Under the pieces are notes generated by a model. It had not been told where the DNA came from, searched no databases, and saw nothing but the letters and a program-made list of their open reading frames with translations. This document shows, piece by piece, positions 12,111 through 24,850 of a stretch of DNA of 64,000 bases. Source of the DNA: Diphasiastrum complanatum (Eukaryota; Streptophyta; Lycopodiopsida; Lycopodiales; Lycopodiaceae). How positions within the stretch are numbered: position 1 is the first letter of the stretch; each line of letters begins with the position of its first letter. The stretch lies in assembly GCA_029204225.1 (NCBI GenBank), contig CM055095.1, positions 24,185,141-24,249,140 of the forward strand. The letters run 5' to 3'. The position numbers and the translations under genes are program-made.

Positions 12111-12167
12111 ATCTTCACAGATGTAGGTGGTCGAACAATTTTTGTTCGTTCTTTCTTCGCCCATCTT

Positions 12168-13124
12168 CTAGCTCTCAGGCTCCTCGACATAGAAAGAACT
12201 ATTGTTGTTCTCTTGTCTGTTCTGTGCTGATCTGTTTCTAGGATTTTGGCAGCAATCCATGGCTGCATGACCCTTCTTATGGCAATGGATACACTCAATT
12301 TTGAGATTCAGCCAGCAGGTATCTATTGTATGCCCGTCTCTTATGCATCTCACACAAGTCTTCTTGTCTGTATCTTGTTGTTTCGACCTCTATTTGGTCT
12401 TCCAGTTGCTCTTTCTAGTCCCCTCTGCTTGTTGGTCATGATCTTGCCTCTAATTCGACTCCTTCTTAGGCATGAATTGTTTCTTGGATTTTTCTCTGTT
12501 GCCATAGAGGGCCTGGTCAGAACCATCCTTGTGATCAAGGTGTTCTCTAGCCTCGGCTTCCTCTCGAATATTGACAATCGCCTTTTTGAGGTTCATGATA
12601 GGATCTTTCGCGAGCAGGGTTCGTGTTGTCTGGAAAGATTTGGGTAAGGCTCACAATAGGTACGTGAGCTGGTTCTCAACTAATACTTCATTCTCTACTC
12701 CAGAGTTGTGTAGAGATAGAAACAGATCCTTCATCTTTCTCACAAAGGAGGTGAGGTCTTTTCCATCCCATTGTAGATTTGTTAGCTGATCTTCCAGCAT
12801 CATGATCTGACCTCTTGATTTTGTCTGAAATCTTGTGAGCAGTGCATCCCACATCTCCTTAGCTTTGGAGAGTGTAGCCAGGTCAAGTGTAAGGCTATCT
12901 TCGATGGAAGATGATAGCAAGGTTACTGCCTTGTCGTTTTTCTCCCTCCATTCACGTAGCTTCTTGCCTGTTGTCGTAGGCATTTCTTCTGTGCCATCCA
13001 CCCAGGAGAAGAGTCCTTCGCCCTTGAGTATTAAAGATGTCTTAACTTTTAAGACTAGAAAGTTAGATCCTGAAGAATCAAGTATAGTGCAGATCTTGCT
13101 CTGCATGCTGCTGATCGAAGCCAT
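12168..13124 (-). pseudogene. Copia B gag with two zinc knuckles
   Basis: Gag starts with an ATG at 13,124 (MASISSMQSK), 117 bp after the right LTR boundary on the minus strand. The frame to 12,651 covers the UBN2-type gag domain (WDALLTRFQ, QLTNLQWDGKDL). After a frameshift, two CX2CX4HX4C knuckles appear near 12,355-12,270 (CVRCIRDGHTIDTC and CIHCHKKGHAAMDC). The same gag family recurs at 43,644-43,958. Confidence 0.85.
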
Positions 13125-13225
13125 TGCTTCTTGAAGTCTGTTTACTTGTTGATGGTTGATTTTCTGAATGCTTACTCTCTTGGATCTGCTAGCTTCTTGG
13201 CTATGTTAGAATATGACAAGAGCAC

Positions 13226-13239
13226 CTGCTCTAATACCA
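13226..13239 (-). other. Copia B primer-binding site
   Basis: The minus strand reads TGGTATTAGAGCAGG directly after the LTR end plus one base. It matches the initiator-tRNA-Met complement used by most plant copia elements except for one C-to-T change. Confidence 0.75.
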
Positions 13240-13240
13240 C

Positions 13241-14274
13241 TGATGAGAAGAGGATCATGATATGCTCTGATACCACTGATGAGAAAAAGAGAAAAAGTGA
13301 TTGACTGATGAGAAATTCGTCGGATTCGCGAAACTTTTGCGAAGGTGAATCAGTCACGACTCTCTTCAGCTCGGATGGAGTTCAGATGCGACCGCTGGAC
13401 ACTGCCAGCTGAATCGCTCCTACAATCCTCCAGAGTGTAGTCAGTCACTACTGATCTACGTTCATAAAATTAATGCAGCGTTTGACAAAGTTTCAACCAA
13501 AGTGCAGAATTCAAAACGAACAAGAAAACTCAAACATATGAAATATCAGCATAAGCATTCAACATCCAAGATCAGACAAACAAAAAAATAATCTATATTA
13601 ATTTTCTCTGAATTTCTTCAAGCACTGCATACAAATCTACGCAGTGCATTGGTGTGAAAGAAACACGGTTCTCTCACGAGTAGTAGCCTCGCTTCACTAG
13701 TAGACAGTTGGATCTTCTGATCCTAGACAGAATTGTCTTCGCGCGCAGGCAGACATGTATTTTGTATATCATCTTGATTGCTTACTAGCATCAGACTTCT
13801 TCACTCTGTTACACTTTATGTATTTTGTTTGATCTATATGTCAAGTATGATCCAGTAAGTACGGTCTCTCTATGTAAATCTAAGATTAGAGTGATTAAGC
13901 ATCTACAACTAATCAGAGAATTACAAGAGTGGTAGATTAGCCATGACCTAGGGAGTATCTGCTGATGTCATGCCATCAGATCAGATTACTGTACTTCTGG
14001 GTACTTGCATGATCTTTGGTGGTACTCCTTGGAGGCGTGAGCGCTGAACGGGTTTCGTTTACCTCGTCTGTCTTCTTTCGTACTGGACCGCGAAGGAATC
14101 TCGTTCGTGGATCTTTCGTGTTTGCGAACCGTTCGTCTTCGTCTCCGTTGACTTTCGCGTTCGTGAAACTCTTCGTGTTTCGTGTCTCTAGATGTTCGAG
14201 TTCGCAAACATCTTTGTCAGGCAAAGGGCTGAAAGCTGGCAAGGCTTTGTAATCAAAAACATTTTGTCTCTTCA
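13241..14274 (-). repeat. Copia B 5' LTR, with a captured primer-binding site at its end
   Basis: It has the same length as the 3' LTR. Its low-coordinate end (13,241-13,276) contains TGATGAG, then a reverse-complement TGGTATCAGAG primer site, then TGATGAG again. The 3' LTR carries the same 36-bp addition at 7893-7928. The related family B LTR at 44,270 lacks it. The LTR therefore seems to have grown by absorbing its own primer site and adjoining interior. Confidence 0.75.
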
Positions 14275-14279
14275 AGCAC

Positions 14280-14420
14280 CTTTAGCCTTAAGCATAGATT
14301 CAGAAAAGGAACCAACTCCTATCTCTTGTGCAAGCTTAAAAGAGATGAAATTATGAGAGGAGCCTGCATCAAAGAGAATTAGACAGAGTTTGTTATGGAC
14401 TTGTCCCCATGTCTTGAGGA
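14280..14420 (-). pseudogene. Gypsy-1 protease N-terminal part
   Basis: The minus frame ends at the copia insertion after LILFDAGSSHNFIS, the aspartic protease active-site region with DAGSS in place of the usual DSGAS/T. It continues the gag frame and would join the 7887-7750 piece. Confidence 0.75.
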
Positions 14421-15244
14421 GATCATGGTTTTGAGTGTCTTCAATGCTTTGTACGGCCACTTGCTTCCCTTTGTCTGCACTTGAAGCTTTGGCATCTTTG
14501 AGTGGACATTTGAAAAAAAGATGTCCCTTTTTTCCACACTTGAAACATCTTCCTTCCTTGCGATAGGCCTGCACTTGTTCTTTGGAAAGGCGTTGAGTCT
14601 TCTCTTTTGGAGTTTGAGTTGTGGGAGGTTCCTTCCTTTTGTTCCCGCTTCCATTTCAATGATTATCCTGCAACTCAATTCTGGTAGCATAATATATGAC
14701 TTGTTCCAAAGTATCAGCTTGTACTAAATCTAAGCCATATTGTATACTTCTATGCAAACCCGAATAGAACTTCCTTTTCTATTCTTTCTTGGAAATGGAA
14801 TGTAAAGTCTGAACTTTTAAAATGCAACTCCCAAAATCTCTTAACATACTCAACTACTTCCTCATTTTGCTTTTGCCTAAAGATGTCCCAAGCAGCTAAA
14901 GTATCTTTCTTATATTCTTTTGGCAGAAAGTGGGCTTTAATTTGTTTTTTAAAGCTATGCCAAGTAGATGCAGCTTCGTGATTAGATTTCATAGCTGCCC
15001 ACCATAGTGATGCATACTTATCTAGATGTAACGTTGCAAATCGAATCTTCGAATGATTTGAGTATCTAATTTTCTCAAAAAAAGTATCAAGATTTCGAAT
15101 CCAGACAAGCAAACTCTCTTCATTGCTATTGTCTCCATCGAACTTAGAAAACTTATAAATTTTATTATCAATCTTAGCAAACCTCCTTTTCCTAGATCGA
15201 GTAGAGTAAGTTGACTTGGAGGAAACATGAGGTGATGACGACAT
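14421..15244 (-). pseudogene. Gypsy-1 gag
   Basis: The frame from 15,244 (MSSSPHVSSK) carries a retrotransposon gag domain with the LWW and FKKQIKAHFLPKEY motifs and a YVKRFWEL helix. A frame break near 14,750 follows. The second frame has a CX2CX4HX4C zinc knuckle (CFKCGKKGHLFFKC) near 14,540 and runs on into the protease. Gag lies about 400 bp downstream of the primer site, as expected for the leader. Confidence 0.8.
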
Positions 15245-15640
15245 AGATGAGGAAGAGCTTGAAGAGCCTCATGAGGAAGTATCCATCTTTGATTGGAGTT
15301 TTTGGAATTCACCTGAAATACACAAACTCAAGGCAAAAAGTACGAATAGACGTGTGATTCAGAGAAATGCCATTCTCCAAAAAGGAAGAAAGAAGCTCGC
15401 ATTAACAAAGTATTGTCTCTAAAATAGAAAGCAAGTTGGAGATCCAATTCTCAAGGATCCCCCAAATGGAGTTTATTAGCTCTCATATTAAAGAGATCTT
15501 GTAAGAAAAAGGAAATTTGAGTGGAAGGGAAATCTATTCGAAAGTAAACATACAAAGTCCTGTGTATTGGCATTTGTTTCAAAAATGAATACACAAGGCC
15601 CTCACATCAACTTCACAAAGAAAGAAAAATAATAGACCTT

Positions 15641-15653
15641 GGCTCTGATACCA
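15641..15653 (-). other. Gypsy-1 primer-binding site
   Basis: The minus strand reads TGGTATCAGAGCC four bases inside the 5' LTR end. This is the initiator-Met tRNA complement. Confidence 0.8.
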
Positions 15654-15657
15654 AAAC

Positions 15658-17464
15658 TGTGAACTTGAAGTGAGGGTCAACTAATTCTAAAGTCCTGACT
15701 TTAGAAATTGTGACTTAAAAAGAACAAATCAAAAACACTGTTGAACATAACTTGGAAAAGAACTCAAATTTGGTGACGAAATTTAACATTCAATCAAAAA
15801 AATCATTCATTCAAGAGACTTGCTGAGGGGTCAAGATGGGGACCACCCCCCCCCCCCCCCCCGAAGAATTTTCTTTCAATTATGCAAGATCAATTGGCCC
15901 AAGGCCAATTACATATACAGTGGTTTTGAGAAGATGGATTCTTAGATCTTTACATCAACTAGAAGATTACAAATTCTGGATCTTATAAGATCTTATACTG
16001 AAAAGAGGTTTCTAATGACATGCAAAGACTTACTGATCAAGAAATGAGCATGCATAGGCATTTGACATTAGGAGGCATGACATGCATGAATCCAATCTGA
16101 CATGCAAGCTTCGATTCCAACATGCAAGGTCATTAGGCTAGGGATGGTATGACATGCAAGCTCTAGTTTTGACATGCAAGCTTCAAATCATACATGCAAG
16201 TTCCCAAATCAGACATGCAAGCTCTCAAATCAGACATGCAAATTCCAATCAGACATGCAACTCCAAGATCAAACATGCATGACCATTAAGTTATGGATGA
16301 TGTGACATGCAAAACCATCAAGTCATGGGTGGGGTGACATGCAAAGCCATCAAATTATGGATGTGGTGACATGCATGACCATCAGTCTTATGGATGGTGT
16401 GAAAGTTTTAGAGAAAAGAGATGGAGAGAGAGATGAAAGAGGTAGGAGAAAGTGAGTGTGTGTGTAAGTGGTTCCAAAAATGATTCCCGTCCAAGCTTGA
16501 TAGATCTTCCTCAAGCCATAGCTCCAAGCTTTCTTCCAAGCACCTACACACACAAAAGCAAAAGCAAGAGGCAAAGCAAAAATGAATGAGAGAAGAATAA
16601 TGAGGGAGAGGGGCAAGTTAGTCCTTTTATAGGGATTGTGTAGCCTTTAGGAAGTGGCTGAGGTGTCCAAAATGAGTGTGAGAAGTGTAAGGGAGACTCT
16701 AGGATAAGTAAAGTACGAGGGTGAGGTGTATAGGTATGAGAGAGTGTTTATCAATTAGTTAAGGCAAAAGGGGTGGAGTAGGAGGGCGCATTTTCCTAGG
16801 TGTCCTATGGCCTACAAGCCATGTGGAAAAGTAGGTAAGTTACATATTGATAAGGATAGAAGGTAGGTAGCTTAACATTTAATGTTAGCCACTTTCAAGT
16901 TGAATATTTCTTTGTTTACAACATTGGGATTCACCCAAGTGTTTTTCATGTCATGGGAAAGGCTTTGTATATGTCCATCTTACCTTGCATAATTTTCATC
17001 AATTCCTAGGCCCTTTTTTCTAGGGGTTGCCCATCCCCAATCATAGTGGGGTGTGACACAAAGGGTGATCAGTCCTTTGGTTTCTTCTCCCAATCTTTAT
17101 AGACTCGAGTGAGCCTTCTTTATAGACTCGACTGAGCCTTCTCCAGGTACCGTCTTTAAGATTTAGGAAGCTTCTTTAGATTCATTCTTCAGGTACTCTT
17201 CTTAGTACCTGCACATACCCTTAAGAAAAGGTTAGGGGTCATACCATCAAATGGTTTATCATTAGATTCTATTTCTAGAACCTGCATATCAATCTGTTAG
17301 CATTGCTCTACAGTTTCATTTCTTGTCTTCAGGTAATGATACTTGCACTCATAATTCATCAGTTAGAGTAATAAGCTCTAATATTCAAAATATGTTTTAT
17401 ACAAAAAGAATGGAAGACTAAAAAATCTTTATTTTTTGGTCAATTTGGTCTATACAATTTTACA
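15658..17464 (-). repeat. Gypsy-1 5' LTR, complete
   Basis: It runs from TGTGAACTTG to TTTTACA, with imperfect terminal inverted repeats. It contains a poly-C run (15,844-15,862), the CATGCA array and TTTTATAGGG (minus strand CCCTATAAAA, a TATA-like box) near 16,625. It is the uninverted reference for the damaged 3' LTR. Confidence 0.8.
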
Positions 17465-18275
17465 CACTGATATGATTTGTATTCTACTTTGTGTCCTAAA
17501 TCTATAATTTTGCTTATAGAGAGTAGATTTGTAGAAAGATTTGGTACATGCATGACACTTGAAAGTAGCTTGGTTTGATCATTTGCAAAGCCTAATCTTA
17601 TTGTACTTTCACCTTTGATAGCTTGTGTGCCATTGTCGTCCAGGTGAACATGCTTCTTGGTACTGTAAGGCGTATAGGACTCAAAACAACTGATGTCGCT
17701 GGTCATATGTTGTGTGGCTCCAAATCAAGAGCTATAGTTTGATGCTCTTTGACTGCTAATCATGAATGCATCATGATCCGCTTCTTGATTAGGATGATGT
17801 GCTTTTGTAGCTGCATTTGCCATCTAATTCGATTTCCTTTTGCTGTTGTTTTTGGCTTGTAGGATGCGACAATCTTGAACCTTGTACTTGGTTCATCTAC
17901 AGTATCTGCAGAACAGTTTCTTCTTTGTCAGCGAATTTGACTGCTCTTGATGTTGTGTTGATTTCTGACTTTGTTTTGGTTGCTTCAGGGCTTTCCTCTT
18001 TTGCTTAGTTGAGCTTCTATTGGTGTATAAGGCATGAGAGTCACCATTTGAGGAACTAGAGGACTTGTTCCTTCTGGTGTCTTCTTGTAGTAGCATTCTG
18101 ATGAATCTTGATAGAGTCAGTTCTGGGTGTGTGGTGATCATCATCACCCATATATCATATGATATTGGTAAGCTTGAAAGCAATGTCATTACTGTGTCTT
18201 GATCGTCTATGAGAGATCCAACAATGACCAATTGTTGTACCAGGTTCTTGAACTGATTAATGTGATTCAACTATA
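17465..18275 (-). pseudogene. Copia family A: gag C-terminus and protease (5' part of the split host element)
   Basis: The minus frame from 18,270 to 17,893 is copia gag (LSSLPISYDIWVMMITTHPE), followed by a lysine/serine-rich nucleocapsid region with a partial CX2C finger. The frame at 17,706-17,470 carries the post-active-site protease (GATQHMTSDISCFESY, then LLSISKI). The active-site aspartate region near 17,735 holds a stop. The sequence is cut by gypsy-1 at 17,464. At the other end it stops abruptly near 18,275, where plus-strand copia sequence begins. Confidence 0.75.
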
Positions 18276-18284
18276 GCTTATATT

Positions 18285-18470
18285 CAGAACATATGTCCTA
18301 CTGAAGGTCTCTCAGACAAAACATCATATGAAGTTTGGACAAGTTCCAAACCTTCTTTATCAAACTTACAAGTTTTTGGATGTATCACTTATGCGCAAAT
18401 TTCACATGATCTTAGGAAGAAGCTCGACTTCTAGAGCATCAAGTTTATTTTCATCAGTTGGAATTCTAAT
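18285..18470 (+). pseudogene. Copia integrase fragment on the opposite strand
   Basis: The plus strand reads a copia integrase C-terminal pattern: MSPTEGLSDKTSYEVW, then LQVFGCITYAQI and RKKLDF. It is head-to-head with the family A gag fragment, so a rearrangement or a separate truncated insertion must lie at about 18,275-18,285. Confidence 0.65.
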
Positions 18471-18579
18471 CTTCTCCTACTCATCCCTTCACCCTCCTTC
18501 TACTCTCAAGGATTTTATCTCTCAGAATCAGTCTGCAGAAATACATACAAAGTAAGAAATAGTCAAAATCGCATAGCTA

Positions 18580-20089
<1,510 letters not shown>

Positions 20090-20093
20090 GAAG

Positions 20094-20107
20094 TGGTATC
20101 AGAGCAT
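20094..20107 (+). other. Copia F primer-binding site
   Basis: TGGTATCAGAGCAT matches the initiator-Met complement and lies just downstream of the LTR end on the plus strand. Confidence 0.75.
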
Positions 20108-20204
20108 TGGTTCAGTGGATTACTAGAGTCTAGGATCTTTTTCCAAAAGCTATTCTAAATTGTTTGTGTATAATTTTGATCACTATAAAAGGCACCTCAG
20201 AGAT

Positions 20205-20330
20205 CCGCTTGATTAATAAATTCAACGGAGATGACTTCCACATAGTTCAAAATGAGGATGATCCTGATTGAAAAGGAGTTATGGGGATACGTTAACGGTT
20301 CTATAGCCAGACCGGCAGAACCCACATAGT
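20205..20330 (+). pseudogene. Copia F gag N-terminal stub
   Basis: About 110 bp after the primer site the plus strand encodes a gag start pattern (KFNGDDFH, then MRMILIEKELWGYV after a frameshift). It ends near 20,330, and no further gag or pol of this family follows. Confidence 0.6.
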
Positions 20331-23300
20331 TGCATTGTGTTTGTTTGACATTAACTGTGGGATCAGTGTCTGTTTCTCTTTTTTCTTGAGAGTCGAGTCA
20401 AAAACTTGAAAACAGATTATCTTTCTCATCAGTTTCTTCTTGACAGGAAGCTGGGATCTCCAGGAAACTGGCTCCTATTATAGGCATTTCTGTGGATCAT
20501 CGCAGAAAGAATCATTGCCTGGAGAGTCTTCAAGCAAATGTATAGAGGTTGAACACCTACAAGGCTAAGCTTATCCTCTTCCCAAGGCGATCCCGCAAGG
20601 CTAAGGTAGACCATAGGTTTAGATTTCAAGGCTCATAGTAAAGTTCATATATGCAGTAGTGAGGATTTGATTCGCTTGATCTTTTTCACTTCCAGATGTT
20701 AGTTACGGAAGGCAATTTCATGTGCTAAAGCCTTTTTTTTGCTCAAAAATATCTTTCCAAGCTGGTGATTTTTCTCCAGAGGAATTGGAATCGCCACCCA
20801 TATTCAAGGATCTTTACTGCTCATTGCTACTAAGAAGCCTGCAGTTGAGCTTCTTTCAGTGAAGAGCTAAGATCTGTGAAGGGATATGGCAAGCTTCGAT
20901 TAGAGAGGATGAATGCACGGTTGGTTGGAGTATGCAAAAAGAAGGCTGCTAAGGGTGAAAAAGAGGGAATAAGAAGTAACCTGTGCTGGCTAGTATTCTA
21001 GTCGAGTGCAATTGAAGTCTTCCAGTTCAAAGTGTACCTCAGAAGTAACAAATTTAGTAGAAGCTTGAAAAAGCTTTTGCAATTCAAAAGCATATCACTT
21101 TTACTTATAGACCAGCTCTGCCATTGATTAGTTGATAACATTTATGTATCTGGATGTTCGTGAATCGAGTGATTGCTGCATAGCCCCATATTGTTGGTGC
21201 TCAGCAGTGGATGCTTGATTCAATTTTGTTAAGACATCTTTTCACTAAAATTATTGCACTTGACCTTTGTACATGAAAAGCAACCAACTTGATTTTTCAA
21301 CGAGGTTGTTGGTGTTCAAACTCCTTTGAGAAAATTTCTGCTATTTTTCAGTTGACATTTATCATGGCTTCATGTTTAAAAATGTGATAAGACATAGCTC
21401 TGTTAACTAAGGCTAGCTGGATGGACCCTGATTTGGAGTAGGGTCGGCTGTAGATTAGCATGTGTTGGCCCTTACTTGTAGTAGGGTCGATCTAGATCAA
21501 CATTTCATGGAGTTGATGGTTAGAGAGTGTAGTTGGACACTCCAAAATTGCATGTCCCTTATCTCTACAATATTATTCTGGATCCAACAATGATGGGGAG
21601 GCATGTTAGCAAAGTTCTTACTTTGTGATTTAATGTGTAAATTGAAGGTATTGTTGTGCTATAAGTTCCACTGGATTTAGATGAGTAAATGTTTTTCAAT
21701 ATAAACCTTTTAAAGTCTTACAATGATCTGAAACAAGCATTAGAGCAAAAATTACTGTTTTTGTAGGAAATGAGAAAAAACATGTATTGCTTTAGGAAAC
21801 AATAATTCAACCTCCCTACTTTATAAACTCTGAGAACTGTACGCTTTATTTTTAATAGGATGGATCCAATCACACTTCCGTGTTACAAGTTGAAAGTAGG
21901 ATGGTTTTAATTGTACTTTTTTGTTACAAGTCTTTTATGTTAGAAACCTGACTTGCTCATACAAATTACCCAAAACAAGATTCCTATTGTCGTTACACAA
22001 TAGTTGTTAAGACGATACTGATACACATGAAAGAGATGCACAAACAACAATTATGTGTACTCCAACTATGTCCCATTGGAAATGGAATAGGATGCACTGC
22101 ATACTTTATATAAGGTAAAAGCAACCAACACCTATCTATAGTGCTTCAAATCAAGCATTACTCTAACTTGACTTTACTAATTATAGGCCCCTAGAATTAG
22201 CACAGGCATAGCCCAATAACTCTATTTAATCCAAGATGACTACATTAGGAGTAACAATGTGATCATTAACACTCCTTAATGTTTACATTGTTAAGAACAA
22301 GAACTATGCATAGCACAAGTATGCATGTGGCATTTTCATGACACCCATGTAATAAAGATTCTCAACTCTAATATAGAATCCACGATCGACTATGATCTCA
22401 ATGTCTTCATTACTTGATGTGGACCTCCTTCGTATGTTGATCCTAGTCATATGAACCTACTTCATATGACTTCCCAATGTCTTGCTTTTTGTATTCAAGT
22501 CCCTTAGTGCATATGTGTGACCTCCATGAGTGCAACATATCACTCCATTCCTCGACTTCCTTTGGATCAAATAACTTGACTCCCCCCAAATCAAATAACG
22601 TGGACATAAATAGACTTTGCCATAACCTTGAGAACTTTGTTTGAAGATTGACTCGCTTGGTCTCTTTGAACATCTTCCAAGCTACCATAAATATGTAAGC
22701 ATCTCACCAACACCCATAAATAAAATCTGATCCTCTTTGATTACCATAGCATCATCATAATAACAATTGTAAGTAGGAAATGTTTCCTTTGCATTAACAC
22801 CCACTTTAAAAACCCCATTCATGGGTCCCACACGTGTGAGTCGTGTGAATCTACTCTAGAATAGGTTAGATCATGTTCATAGGGTTGGTCAAGTTTGTTT
22901 GGTGATGATTCTTACATTACAGGACCAAATCCCTAAAATCGTAGAGTTGGTTGATCAATCTAGCCACCAACATGGCAAAACTCAAGGATTAGGCTAGAAT
23001 GGCAAATTAGGACAAAAATGTTCAATCATCTTCCTTATTACATGCTGGATTTTCACCTAAGTTGAGGTGGGGAAGAGCTTTTGTACATACAATCATCTCT
23101 CCATAGTAATGCCTTAGATTGTTTGATTTTTAGTCTACAATTTGTACTAAAGGTCGTACCACACGTGTGGGGGTCAGATCTTCAAGTAGATCAATGATTT
23201 ATGATTGCTCTTGATTGATGTGTGTAGAATTGCTAATCTAGATCTTGTTTTTGACATCTAGTTTGCATTCAATTGATAATCAATCAGTCAATCCCTCTTG

Positions 23301-23500
23301 GGAGTCATTAATAGGCTCAAGTAGGGTCCAGAATATTGTACTTCAACAGTTGTAGACAATATCTGTCATGATATGGGTTGCTTTCCATAACTGCTCGTAT
23401 TTGAAATTTCAAGTCCATGGATATAGTGCTTCCTCACATTAACATATTTAGCTACTTCAATGAACTACATACTATATACTTCCATTGTGGATGTCTACTG
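20331..23500. other. Long stretch without a recognised gene
   Basis: AT-rich sequence with no convincing protein similarity. A minus frame at 22,443-22,688 (82 codons, tryptophan-rich, starting MVAWKMFKE) is unidentified and may be a transposon remnant. Two related AGTAGGGTCG segments lie at 21,440-21,500. An ACACGTGTG palindrome occurs near 22,830 and again near 23,160. Confidence 0.4.
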
Positions 23501-24169
23501 GATATAATACCATCTTCGAAACATTTCTTGTGAAAATACTTCGATGGTCTTTTGTCGGAAAGCTGACCAACAATTTGAACATGCCATTACTTCATATTTC
23601 ATCGAGTCTTGCCGCCAGATAAAAGTAGGAACACAAATTAGGTACTTTTCCACCATCATCAATACATCTTAATCAATATGTGTATGTATATAAAACAATA
23701 TTTTTTCAACAATTGTTCAATCATAAGAGGAGTTGATTGTCCATCAAACCATATCAACAGAGAATTAGAGATTACATCGATTTCCAAACAATTATTGATA
23801 CGGCTATTATGATCAATACATTGCATAGAAGGCAATGATTATTCATGTTGCCAAATAGAATTCATTACTACAAAAAGGGCTTGTTGCCTTGTGAGTTGCA
23901 ATGATATTTCGATTGATGTAAATCTAGCTCATCAACACTATCATTGCACAAAAACCACCACTTGTTAGCTTGATTAGACTAAGCCAAATCATGATCTTTA
24001 TACTAGTCAGAATGGCTTTCAAACAGTCTCCATATGAATCGTGTTTTTCATATTAATCTCATTCACCACTGTTGTGCTCGTCATATTGATTATCATAATC
24101 ACAGTACAATTGATTTTCAAATTCGGAATAACTCTCATATTCATGATAAGAATTAGAATTAGAATCCAT
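23500..24169 (-). pseudogene. Degenerate acidic coding remnant, possibly of plastid origin
   Basis: From an ATG at 24,169 the minus strand reads 36 codons rich in Asp, Glu, Asn and Tyr (MDSNSNSYHEYESYSEFEN at the start). Coherent pieces in shifted frames follow: KWWFLCNDSVDELDLHQSKY near 23,940, then SNSLLIWFDGQSTPLMIEQL near 23,750 and VPTFIWRQDSMKYEVMACSN near 23,620. Several shifts and stops show it is not expressed as one protein. The AT-rich, acidic, tyrosine-rich style recalls the expanded N-terminus of plastid accD in some gymnosperms, but I could not match the conserved carboxyltransferase core. The accD idea is a guess. Confidence 0.25.
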
Positions 24170-24637
24170 TTTGTAAATCGAAAAAAGATATGATGTAAAA
24201 TTTATATAGAATCTATAGGTTATAAGTCCACTGAGTTGAATAGAATGGATAGAAGAAATAATTGATATATAATATATTTTTCAAAATTTGTTTTTTGGTT
24301 TGTACACCCACCAATTCAAGAACACTCATTCATGTCTTTCTTGTTTTTTGTGGAGGCTCAATTAATTCATTCGTACTTCGACACTATCAGTTTTGATGAT
24401 TAATAAGAATCATTTATAGAGTAACTCTACTTGTCGTTTGATCAATATGATGAATGTGTATTTAGTACGAGAGGTGAATTGGGTTTGAACTTACTGTTTG
24501 AGATCTAATGGTAGTCTTAGATGCCTTAATTATCTTTGTTCAATCAATTTGATCCATTTATCTTATGTTTCGTACTAGCACTCTTACGAAATTTGCAAAA
24601 AGATTATTTCATGTTGTTCTGACAGGGTTCTACCTGT
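24170..24637. other. AT-rich spacer
   Basis: No gene, RNA or element boundary was seen between the acidic remnant and the FtsH-like exon. Confidence 0.4.
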
Positions 24638-24850
24638 CTATAAGGATATCACAGGAGAAAACAAAGGCCACAGAACATGAAGCACCAAAACAGTGACAAA
24701 GCTGGTCACTGTAAAAACCACTATCGAAGCAAGACCTCCAAGGGCTAAAGCAGCTGCAATAACCAGACTAGCAACTACAGTTAACTCCAACATGATCCTC
24801 CCAGAAATTGAAAATGCCACAGGGTGTGGGGCACTAGGAGGACATCACAT
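24638..24850 (-). pseudogene. FtsH-like membrane-segment exon
   Basis: The minus frame begins after a plausible acceptor (CTCCTAG at about 24,844) with PSAPHPVAFSISGR. It continues through two hydrophobic runs (ELTVVASLVIAAALALGG; IVVFTVTSFVTVLVLHVLW) and reaches a stop at 24,638. In plastid FtsH/FtsHi proteins a membrane segment follows a PHPVA-S-ISSR-type motif, which fits its position after the 25.4-26.4 kb part. A possible GTGATA donor lies just before the stop. The AAA+ ATPase that should follow was not found at lower coordinates. Confidence 0.5.

Larger units (their letters stand above)
7893..14274 (-). mobile_element. Copia family B: full-length Ty1/copia element nested in gypsy-1
   Basis: Two direct 1034-bp LTRs (7893-8926 and 13,241-14,274) begin TGATGAG and end TCTCTTCA on the plus strand. 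The flanks are AGCAC on both sides (7888-7892 and 14,275-14,279), a perfect 5-bp target duplication. It reads minus: primer site next to the right LTR, then gag, protease, integrase, RT and RNase H in copia order, then a purine tract next to the left LTR. The LTRs differ by scattered substitutions, so it is not a recent insertion. Several frameshifts break gag-pol. Confidence 0.92.
3207..17464 (-). mobile_element. Gypsy-1: chromodomain Ty3/gypsy LTR retrotransposon, split by a nested copia element
   Basis: The element reads on the minus strand: 5' LTR at 15,658-17,464, initiator-Met primer site at 15,641-15,653, gag, protease, reverse transcriptase/RNase H, integrase with chromodomain, then the 3' LTR from about 5183 down to 3207. 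LTR ends are TGTGAACTTG and (reverse complement) TGTAAAATTG. The flanks CATTG (3202-3206) and CACTG (17,465-17,469) form a 5-bp target duplication with one mismatch. The order PR-RT-RH-IN-chromodomain is that of chromoviruses. Coding frames carry stops and frameshifts, the 3' LTR/interior junction contains a local inversion, and a copia element sits in the protease region, so it is inactive. Confidence 0.85.

Noticed and set aside
17093-17464. A separate solo LTR or transposon beside gypsy-1
   Set aside because: It ends in CA next to a good target duplication and has a terminal inverted match with the other LTR end, so it is the outer part of the gypsy-1 5' LTR.
24440-24500. TAGTACGAGAGG resembling the 3' end of large-subunit rRNA
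   Set aside because: Only about 12 bases match; the surrounding sequence is not rRNA.
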